Origin: CBDCWT01 sp965223305
Lineage (GTDB): Bacteria; Planctomycetota; Planctomycetia; Pirellulales; Pirellulaceae
Assembly (NCBI GenBank): GCA_965223305.1
Contig: CBDCWT010000044.1
Coordinates: forward strand, 1 to 51,103
Direction of reading: 5' to 3'
DNA: 51,103 bases
A model generated the notes under the pieces. That model worked only from the letters and a program-made list of their open reading frames with translations. It did no database searches and was not told the origin of the DNA. Of the stretch, positions 42,768-49,551 are shown piece after piece (the stretch's first letter is position 1; every line of letters begins with the position of its first letter). The position numbers and the translations under genes are program-made.

Positions 42768-43191
42768 GGCTTTTAGCCCGGATTATTCATGAAGATCGTC
42801 GCGAGAGGTTGTAAGTACGTTCGTGGCAAGGAAGGCGAGCAATTCTTCCGCAGGCGTATTGAAGCAATACGTCGAGGGAGAATTGTGAAGCATGACGAAG
42901 CCACGGATGGACTTACGACCTCGCAGCAGATCGCTCATGAATCATTCGGGTTAGACTCGGTCCCCCCGCTGTTAGATGGACTGCCTAGGCTATCATACTC
43001 ACACCTTGACCAAGCGGCCAATGTGCTGCGTTTGCAGGCTTGCAGGACGAGCTCGTTTGACGGCAAATCCGTTTGGCATGCCGGGACGTATGGCTGCTGA
43101 TTCCAAGCGGCGTGTTGCCCTCGCCTGCCCAATCGCAGATAATTACTGAACAGGCCAGCGGGGAGCGTAATGAAGGAGTCGGAGGTGCAAG
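42768..43191. other. Intergenic region between efflux adaptor and Gln-rich protein gene
   Basis: It contains MITE copy 1 (42777-42950) and about 240 bp of sequence without recognisable genes. The end supplies GGAGG (43181-43185) for the next gene. A promoter for the leftward efflux operon must lie within or across the MITE, since only nine bases separate the element from the adaptor ATG. Confidence 0.55.
42777..42950 (+). mobile_element. 174-bp full-length-palindrome MITE, copy 1
   Basis: The ends CCCGGATTATTCATGA and TCATGAATCATTCGGG are imperfect terminal inverted repeats (14 of 16). Flanked by TTAG on both sides (42773-42776 and 42951-42954). The centre is GTATTG-AAG-CAATAC (42856-42870), almost exactly mid-element, so the whole element is one interrupted palindrome. 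A 54-residue frame (MKIVARGCKYVRGKEG..) runs through it. It sits ten bases upstream of the adaptor gene start. Confidence 0.92.
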
Positions 43192-43665
43192 GTGGGATTC
43201 AAACGAACGATTCTCTTCGCAGCGGGACTGTTAAGCCTCTTCACAGCTGACGTACAAGCCCAGTGCCAGCGGGGCGGCGCCGGCACCCAAGGCACGATCA
43301 GGCAACCGACGTTTGCCGCGCGGCCGAGCATCCGTCAACAGGTCCAATTGGCCGCACTAGCGCGACAGGTCCAGCTGGGACGGTATCAGCTGGGTCAGCT
43401 ACAGCAGGGTCAGCTACAGCAGGGACTCCTCCGCCAGCAGGCTGCTTTGCAGCGAACTCGAATGCAACAGCAGCTGGCTCAAGCACGGCGCTATCAGGCG
43501 GATCTTGCGCGCCGCCGGGCCGGTGCGGCAGCTCGGCGTCAGGAAACAGTGACTAAACGAGAGCGAACGCGACAAGCGAATCTGGCTCGGCGCGCCAAGC
43601 AGCGGGAGGGCACCGATCCCGGACGAAGCCAGGTCGAGCGGCTTGCTTCATTGATCCGAGAGTAG
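43192..43665 (+). CDS. Hypothetical secreted Gln/Arg-rich protein
   Basis: 157 residues from GTG 43192 with GGAGG six bases upstream. The signal peptide TILFAAGLLSLFTADVQAQ cleaves near VQA. The mature protein is a low-complexity, probably alpha-helical Gln/Leu/Arg chain with internal repeats (LGQLQQGQLQQGLL) and a basic C-terminal half (RRYQADLARRRAGAAARRQE). Not recognised. Highly positive charge suggests binding to nucleic acid or acidic polymer outside the cytoplasm, but this is only inference. Confidence 0.7.
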   Translation: MGFKRTILFAAGLLSLFTADVQAQCQRGGAGTQGTIRQPTFAARPSIRQQVQLAALARQVQLGRYQLGQLQQGQLQQGLLRQQAALQRTRMQQQLAQARRYQADLARRRAGAAARRQETVTKRERTRQANLARRAKQREGTDPGRSQVERLASLIRE

Positions 43666-43742
43666 GTTTCGCAAGGCAAACCGCTGACAGGTGTGGGGCA
43701 TAGGGAGGTGCGGAACACCCAGCCAGGTTGCAGTGTGCTATT

Positions 43743-43763
43743 ACGCACACAGTGTGCGTTTTT
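43743..43763 (+). terminator. Probable intrinsic terminator after the Gln-rich protein gene
   Basis: ACGCAC (43743-43748) pairs with GTGCGT (43754-43759) over a five-base loop ACAGT and is followed by five T. It lies 78 bp past the stop codon. Confidence 0.55.
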
Positions 43764-43889
43764 GACGAATTGCACTGAGGCCTTCAATCAGCAAGAACTA
43801 GGTGTAGGTTTGCCCCCTAGCCGGGGGGCAGGCTTAGAGCCGCCGAGCACGCCTGCCCAGCTCGGTGGCTCGCTTTGCTTTACAACCCT

Positions 43890-43918
43890 GGGCTTTACGA
43901 CACGGGGCTTTACGACAC
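43890..43918 (+). repeat. Short tandem duplication (15-bp period)
   Basis: GGGCTTTACGACAC occurs at 43890-43903 and again at 43905-43918, with a partial third (GCTTTACAACCC) just before. It lies upstream of the ribosome-binding site of the next gene. Confidence 0.8.
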
Positions 43919-43939
43919 TGGTCATCAAGGAGGATCCAC

Positions 43940-44578
43940 GTGGTCCGCTTTTCGCTTGCTAGCTTGATGCTGATTCTGGTCTACGCTTCGATCAGCTGCG
44001 CCGCGTTGGTTCACGCGACGGGCATCTGGCCTCAGGTGGCGGTCACCATGACCGTCGTTGTGTTGTTGCTGTTCACGCTGGGCGCCGTGTTTTGGCAGGG
44101 TGCAGCTCGTGTTTTTGCCGTAGGAGCCTCGATCACGGGAGGGATCTACTTTCTGCTTGTCTTTACAAGTGTCCTCAACGTGCGCGAGTTTCTGTTGACG
44201 GAGACAGCAGTGCGCTATCTCTTCAACACGATCCACTCGTCACCGGCGACAGCGAACCCCACCACAGTGCAGAGCGTGCAGAATACGGCCTTCGGTCCCG
44301 TGGTCGCCCAACGAGTTGTTTACATGGCTCCGGCGACTCCTGCTCCGCCGCTCCCTGCCACGCCGCAGCGCCCGATTGTCGCGGCCGCACCACCGCCACC
44401 CCGTGCCCTTCCTTCCTATTACTCGGCAACCTTCGCAGCGGGCGTTCAACCGGCCATGTTCGGCAGCATCGGGCACTCGATCTGGTCAGTCATCTTGGCA
44501 TGCTGTGGCGGTTTGCTGGCGCAGGTGATCGCCCGGCGTCGGGGGCAAGGTGTCAGGTCCAACGAAATGACTCACTAA
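43940..44578 (+). CDS. Hypothetical membrane protein with Pro/Ala-rich segment
   Basis: 212 residues from GTG 43940, with AAGGAGG six bases upstream; the longer open frame starts inside the short tandem repeat and is rejected. Three membrane helices fall in the first 95 residues (SLMLILVYASISCAALV, VAVTMTVVVLLLFTLGAV, ASITGGIYFLLVFTSVLN). A Pro/Ala-rich extracytoplasmic stretch (about 140-185) follows, then a final helix (SVILACCGGLLAQVIARRR). Not recognised; four-helix small membrane proteins of this sort are common in planctomycetes. Confidence 0.7.
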   Translation: MVRFSLASLMLILVYASISCAALVHATGIWPQVAVTMTVVVLLLFTLGAVFWQGAARVFAVGASITGGIYFLLVFTSVLNVREFLLTETAVRYLFNTIHSSPATANPTTVQSVQNTAFGPVVAQRVVYMAPATPAPPLPATPQRPIVAAAPPPPRALPSYYSATFAAGVQPAMFGSIGHSIWSVILACCGGLLAQVIARRRGQGVRSNEMTH

Positions 44579-44612
44579 CAGTCATTTGGCATTCATTGCC
44601 GGGTCGCGGCGG

Positions 44613-45491
44613 CTACAGCTGTTGCAGATGGGTCATGCTCTGCGCGATGCTGTCGATGGGGTCGGGAGACTGGTCCTGTTCGACGTGGCATTGCTGGGCA
44701 CCGACCTCGCGGGCCACCCGCACTGCCGCAGGAATATCAAGCTCACCGTTACCGAGTTCTTTGAAATCCTCGTGTGGGACTTGACCTTCGTCGTGCTGAA
44801 TTGACGCGCCTCGCTTCATGTCCTTGAGGTGCACCTGGCAGACGCGGCCTGCGAGCTTCTGCATAGCGTCAATGGGGTCTCGGCCGCCGATTGCCACCCA
44901 AAAGATGTCCACTTCAAACTGGACCAGCTTGTGGTCGAATTCGTCCACCAGCACGTCCCACCCGGCCCGTCCACCAGCGAGTTTGGCGAACTCGAAGGAA
45001 TGATTGTGGTAGCACAGCTGCAGGCCCGCTTGTTGGCATTTTTCCCCGGCACGGTTGGCCTGTTCCGCATGCCGCTGAAAGTGCTCGACCGTCTCCCGGT
45101 GCCCTTTGCCGATGTAGCCAAAGACCAAGTACTTCAGTCCGAGCTGCTGCGCCTTGGCCAAGATATCGTCGAAGTTGGGTCCGCTGTCCGGATTGCCAAT
45201 CGACTGCCAATCGATGAAGGCCGACGTGACCCGCAGGCCTGCGTCGCGGGCGGCAGGCACAAACTTGTCGGCATCGAGTACGCGCATCAGTTCGACTTGC
45301 TTGTAGCCAGCGTCGGCCACCGAGCGCATCGTACTGGGCACATCTTTTTCCAGCTGATTGCGGACCGTCCACAACTGCAGACCGATCGATTCCATGAATG
45401 GATGCTTGGCTGGCAGTCCGCGGACCGTGCGGGCTAAACCGGCGGCGAGAACCGAAGTTGTCGTTGACCAGAGAAAGGTGCGCCGTTGCAT
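44613..45491 (-). CDS. Tat-exported sugar phosphate isomerase/epimerase-like TIM-barrel protein
   Basis: 292 residues. The Tat signal QRRTFLWSTTTSVLAAGLA is followed by an AP-endonuclease-2/xylose-isomerase-like TIM barrel (SIGLQLWTVRNQLEKDV, YKQVELMRV, LCYHNHSFEF, FEVDIFWVAIGG, GRVCQVHLKDM). His and Glu/Asp residues on these strands would hold the divalent metal. Such exported proteins are numerous in planctomycetes and may act on sugar derivatives. AGGAG lies eight bases before the ATG. It is convergent with the preceding gene and 51 bp from MITE copy 2. Confidence 0.9.
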   Translation of the reverse strand: MQRRTFLWSTTTSVLAAGLARTVRGLPAKHPFMESIGLQLWTVRNQLEKDVPSTMRSVADAGYKQVELMRVLDADKFVPAARDAGLRVTSAFIDWQSIGNPDSGPNFDDILAKAQQLGLKYLVFGYIGKGHRETVEHFQRHAEQANRAGEKCQQAGLQLCYHNHSFEFAKLAGGRAGWDVLVDEFDHKLVQFEVDIFWVAIGGRDPIDAMQKLAGRVCQVHLKDMKRGASIQHDEGQVPHEDFKELGNGELDIPAAVRVAREVGAQQCHVEQDQSPDPIDSIAQSMTHLQQL

Positions 45492-45542
45492 TGGGGGGCT
45501 CCTGGGGAGTTGTTTTGGTCGAAAGCGTGCGCCGCGAACTAA

Positions 45543-45716
45543 CCCGAATTATTCATGAGCGATCTGCTGCGAGGTCGTAAGTCCATCCGTGGCTTCGTCA
45601 TGCTTCACAATTCTCCCTCGACGTATTGCTTCAATACGCCTGCGGAAGAATTGCTCACCTTCCTTGCCACGAACGTACTTACAACCTCTCGCGACGATCT
45701 TCATGAATGATCCGGG
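45543..45716 (-). mobile_element. 174-bp full-length-palindrome MITE, copy 2
   Basis: Same length, ends and central GTATTG-AAG-like core as copies 1 and 3, read in the opposite orientation to copy 1. CTAA flanks it on both sides (45539-45542 and 45717-45720). It lies between the start of the TIM-barrel gene and the isochorismatase gene. The rest of 45492-45967 (about 250 bp) shows no gene or known repeat. Confidence 0.92.
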
Positions 45717-45967
45717 CTAAGTTCCTATGATAGCCAAAACCACCGACGCGCCGTAGTGACGGCCTGCCCTCGTTGAAAGCCAGGCTGACCCGGCCGAGCC
45801 CCGAGTCTCCAGACTTGGCTGCGTGTGGCGACCTTCTCGATGACAACCGCTCCGGGGAACGACTCGTGTTGGGTTGAGAGCCTTGTCGGACCGGGGGCTC
45901 GCCTCGACCACCGGCGGTCGTTAAGCTCATGAAAACGGACCGCAGGAAATTGTCTGAGTGTATTGGC

Positions 45968-46560
45968 ATGAGTGAATCGTCCCGTCTCCCGCGCAGTCCC
46001 GAGTTGATGTCACGGCACGATACCGGGTTACTGGTCGTCGACGTCCAGGGCAAGTTGATCCAGCTGATTCAGGACCACGCCCGTATCGTCTGGAACATCC
46101 GCCGGTTACTTGACGCCGCGGATGCGCTGGGAGTCGAGAGGGCGGGTACCGAACAGTACCCGGCGGGGTTGGGGCCGACCACCGAACCGCTGGCTCAGCG
46201 GTTGGGCCGGTTGCCGTCGAAGCTGACCTTCAGTTGTGGAGGTTGCCCTCAGGTTTTCGAGAACTTCAGGCAGAAAGGGGTCGACAAGATTCTAGTAACC
46301 GGCATCGAGACGCATGTCTGTGTCCAGCAAACGGTGTTCGACTTGCTGGCCAGTGGCTTTCGGGTCTATATCGCGGTCGACGCCGTCGGCTCGAGACACG
46401 AAATCGATCGGCAAACGGCGCTGGGACGTATGGACTCGGCAGGCGCGTATCTTACGACCACCGAAGCGGCGATGTTCGAGTGGTGTGACACCGCAGGCAC
46501 GGCCGAGTTCAAGCAGGTCAGCACCCTGGTGCGGGGAGGAAGGTCCCGCAGCCCTGAATC
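45968..46560 (+). CDS. Isochorismatase-family cysteine hydrolase (3' end unsettled)
   Basis: The triad is complete: D25 (LLVVDVQ), K85 (PSKLTFS) and C118 (GIETHVC). Homology-like text ends near TAEFKQVSTLVR at about 46535. Beyond that the open frame runs to 46693, overlapping the next gene by about 95 bp, which is unusual. An extra G in GGGG near 46537 would explain the missing stop, like the extra bases in the two broken genes downstream, so the end given here is approximate. Start chosen at MSESSRLPRSPELMSRHDT; ATG 45929 is an alternative. Role: hydrolysis of a small amide or ester, substrate unknown. Confidence 0.8.
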
Positions 46561-46598
46561 GTCAAGCAGAATCGTCCCCCCCCCTCTTGGAGAGCACT

Positions 46599-47783
46599 GT
46601 GACCAACTTCTCGACACTCAATCCGCCGATTCGCACGCTATTGGGACCGGGCCCCAGCGACATTCATCCGCGGGTCTTGTCCGCGCTCGGTAAGAACACT
46701 GTCGGGCATCTGGATCCGTACTATCTGGAGATCATGAACGACCTCCAGCAGATGCTCCGCGAGCTGTTCGGCACTCACAATCGGATGACCTTGGCGATCA
46801 GCGGCACCGGATCTGCCGGCATGGAGGCGACGGGTCGTGAATCTGATTGAACCTGGAGACACGATGATCGTCGGGGGTCAACGGCGTCTTTGGCAGCCGG
46901 ATGGTGGATGTGGCGCAGCGCGCGGGTGCGGAAGTCATGACCGTCGAGCGTCCCTGGGGTGAGGTGTTCACGCCTGCTGACTTCCAGCCGTTGCTTGACG
47001 CTGCCAAGCCCAAGGTCGTCGGGATCGTGATGGCCGAGACTTCCACGGGTGCCTGGCAACCGATCGAGGAGATCGCCCAGGTCGTCCACGACGCCGGCGG
47101 GTTGTTGTTAGTCGACGCCGTGACGGCGTTGGGCGGGCGTGCCAGTTGAGGTCGACAAGTGGAGAGTGGATGCAATCTACGCGGGGGGTCCGCAAAAATG
47201 CCTTAGCTGTCCACCGGGCTTGGCTCCTGTTTCTTTCAACGAACGGGCCATGGACGTCATCCTGGGGCGCAAGACCAAGGTGCAGAGTTGGTACTTGGAC
47301 CTGACGATGTTGGCCAACTATTGGGGCAGCGACCGGGTCTATCACCACACCGCTCCGATCAACATGACCTACGCCCTTTACGAGGCAGCGCAGATCATCC
47401 TCGAAGAAGGTGTCGAAAGCTGCTGCGCGCGGCATTCCTTGAACCATCGGGCGCTCAAGGCGGGGCTGGCGGCTGTGGGGATCGAATACACAGCGCAGGA
47501 GGGTCATCAACTCCCCATGCTCAACGCGGTCCGTATTCCCGCGGGCATCGATGATGCGAGGGTTCGCGGGGACCTGCTGCAGCGGTTTGGTATCGAAATC
47601 GGTGGCGGCTTAGGCGCCTTTAAAGGCAAGGTGTGGCGGATTGGCTTGATGGGTTACGGCGCGCGGCCGGCCAATGTGCTGCTCTTCCTTTCTGCCCTCG
47701 AGCAGCTGTTGGCCGAACAGAATCACTCCTTCGAGCACGGCTCGAGCATTGCCGAAGCTACCCGCGTCTACCGGGAGGCGTAA
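46599..47783 (+). pseudogene. Alanine-glyoxylate/serine-pyruvate-type aminotransferase (class V), interrupted by three single-base frameshifts
   Basis: The pieces join into a full-length class V PLP enzyme: NPPIRTLLGPGPSDIHPRVL at the start, GTGSAGMEA, VNLIEPGDTMIVG, AGGLLLVDAVTALGG, the PLP-lysine segment GGPQKCLSCPPGL, and RIGLMGYGARPANVLLFL near the end. Frame shifts occur at G runs 46832-46834, 46873-46877 and 47135-47137; removing one G at each restores one frame from GTG 46599 to 47783. The enzyme converts glyoxylate to glycine. Either a sequencing/assembly artefact or a decayed gene. Confidence 0.88.
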
Positions 47784-47794
47784 CTTCTTAGGTT

Positions 47795-47922
47795 GCGCCG
47801 TTGGCTTGCTGCGTGATTTCGTCTGTCGTTACTCTCCCCTCGGGGAGAGTCGGCCGGCAGGGCCGGAGAGGGGCGGCACGCCTCGGGGCGATTACTTCGG
47901 GGCAGCCCTCCCCGGACGCTAT
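47795..47922 (+). repeat. Composite multi-hairpin intergenic repeat, copy 4 (split by the MITE)
   Basis: A CGTGATTTCGTCTG leader, the double hairpin at 47830-47876, and GCCTCGGGGCGATTACTTC up to the MITE. The repeat breaks at CTAT, where MITE copy 3 inserted, and CGCGTCCGACC resumes at 48101. Confidence 0.8.
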
Positions 47923-48096
47923 CCCGAATGATTCATGAGCGATCTGCTGCGAGGTCGTAAGTCCATCCGTGGCTTCGTCATGCTTCACAATTCTCCCTCG
48001 ACGTATTGCTTCAATACGCCTGCGGAAGAATTGCTCGCCTTCCTTGCCACGAACGTACTTACAACCTCTCGCCACGATCTTCATGAATAATCCGGG
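47923..48096 (-). mobile_element. 174-bp full-length-palindrome MITE, copy 3
   Basis: Identical length to the other copies and almost identical sequence. CTAT flanks it at 47919-47922 and 48097-48100. It inserted into a composite intergenic repeat, so the MITE is younger than that repeat copy. Confidence 0.93.
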
Positions 48097-48130
48097 CTAT
48101 CGCGTCCGACCCTCCCGCGAGCGGGAGGGT

Positions 48131-48335
48131 AACGTGGATGCTCGTCTTTCGTCACTCTCCCCTTGGGGAGAATCGGCCCGCAGGGCCGGAGAGGGGGAGG
48201 ACGCCTCGGGGCAATTACTTCCGGGTAGCCCTCGCCGGACGCTACGCGTCGGTTTCGCTGGGGAACCGTGGGCTAACGCCCAGCGGCTGATGTTGCAGCG
48301 TAGCCGAACTCGCCAGAGTTTGGCGGACCGCGGGA
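48131..48335 (+). repeat. Composite multi-hairpin intergenic repeat, copy 5
   Basis: It contains CTCGTCTTTCGTC, the double hairpin (48152-48199, one arm with a T for C change), GCCTCGGGGCAATTACTTCC, the GGGCTAACGCCCAGCGGCTG hairpin near 48268, and GCCGAACTCGCCAGAGTTTG near 48304-48323. It lies downstream of the leftward degenerate MoxR gene. Between 47784 and 48377 only repeats and the MITE are present. Confidence 0.88.
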
Positions 48336-48377
48336 GCGTCGCCCTCCCGGATGTGTCTGACTGAACGAGGCGAGCTG

Positions 48378-49385
48378 CTACGAGGATTCGGAACACTCGG
48401 GCGGCAGGTCGTCGTCATCTGCGCGGGTGGGGATTTCGTACAGCAACCTGCTGATCACTCGATCGGTCGTGACGCCATTGGAACGAGCGTTGTGGTTTGT
48501 AACTAGGCGATGGCGGAGCACCGGTGGAGCCACGCTGTGAATATCCTCCGCTGTCGCCACACTTCTGCCATGCAGCGCGGCGCGGACCTTCGCCGCGAGT
48601 GCCAAGGCGTGGGCCGCGCGGGTGCCGGCGCCTGACTGTACCCACTCGTAGATGAAGTCGGGTGTTTCTCCCTCGTGCACCCGTGTGGCACGAACGAGCC
48701 GCAGGGCGTAGTGCAACACTTGCGGCGGGACTCCCACCTCCCGCACTTGCCGGCGCAGCTCCAACAACTGATCGGCATTGAGCACTGGCTGAATATCGTT
48801 GCAGGTTGGGCCGCTGGCGGTCTCAGCGATGTGGTATTCGTCCTGGTACGAAGGAAACTGTATCGAGATCTTCATCATAAAACGATCGTCGCGCGGTTCG
48901 CTCGTCGTTGTGGGTTCGTAGTCGGTGTAGGTTGCGGCGAGCACGACATGGGGATCGGCGAGCAAATAGCGGTGACCGGCGACGAAAACGTCTTTTTCCA
49001 AAAGTGCTTGTTGGACCACCGCCGAGGTCTTGGGCGCCAAGCGGCTCGCGTCGTCCAGGAAGACGACGTTGGCAAACAGCGGTCCACCGATCAGGCCGGT
49101 GGCCTGTTCAGGGTCATCGGGCGGCTGCCAATCCGCGCCAACCAGTTCTTCGGGTGACAGGTCACAGGTGCAGCAAATACGCGAGAAGGTCAAACCCAGC
49201 GCCGCAGAAAGCTGGGCGGCCGTCAGCGCTCGGGCGGCTCCGGGAGCTCCCTCGAACAGACAGTGACCGCCTGCCAGCAGCGCAATCATTAGCTGCTCGA
49301 TCACTTCCTCTTGACCCACCACGGTCTTCGCCAACTGGTCTTGGATTTGACCGAACGAATTCTGTAGCGCCGAATACTCGTGCAT
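48378..49385 (-). CDS. Degenerate MoxR-family protein (probable pseudo-ATPase)
   Basis: 335 residues, uninterrupted. The overall MoxR layout is kept: TVVGQEEVIEQLMIALLAGG, the DRFMMKISIQFPS region, and GTRAAHALALAAKVRAALHG near the end. The ATPase motifs are changed: Walker A reads EGAPGAARA (45-53), with Lys to Arg52 and Ser/Thr to Ala53. Walker B is FLDDAS instead of ADEIN, and the sensor is ATYTD (151-155) instead of ATQNP. ATP hydrolysis is therefore unlikely, and a regulatory or scaffolding role is plausible. No DUF58 partner is adjacent. It is divergent from the Ycf48-like gene (166-bp gap). Confidence 0.85.
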   Translation of the reverse strand: MHEYSALQNSFGQIQDQLAKTVVGQEEVIEQLMIALLAGGHCLFEGAPGAARALTAAQLSAALGLTFSRICCTCDLSPEELVGADWQPPDDPEQATGLIGGPLFANVVFLDDASRLAPKTSAVVQQALLEKDVFVAGHRYLLADPHVVLAATYTDYEPTTTSEPRDDRFMMKISIQFPSYQDEYHIAETASGPTCNDIQPVLNADQLLELRRQVREVGVPPQVLHYALRLVRATRVHEGETPDFIYEWVQSGAGTRAAHALALAAKVRAALHGRSVATAEDIHSVAPPVLRHRLVTNHNARSNGVTTDRVISRLLYEIPTRADDDDLPPECSESS

Positions 49386-49551
49386 CTGCTGGCTTCTCCC
49401 TACCTGTCTGCTAGCGAAAGGGCCTCGGCCGACGCATTCAGCAAATATCAGCTGCCCTAGGTGACCTGGAATCGAGCCGCTAGAATCCGCGCCGACTAAG
49501 AAATTTTACAGGCGAGTCGGTCCGCGACCCAATACCGGGGAAACCCTTCAG

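Noticed and set aside
42789..43100. Protein beginning MKIVARGCKYVRGKEG in the MITE copies
   Set aside because: The same text occurs because the DNA copies are nearly identical; the fused tails differ after each element and no ribosome-binding site precedes it.
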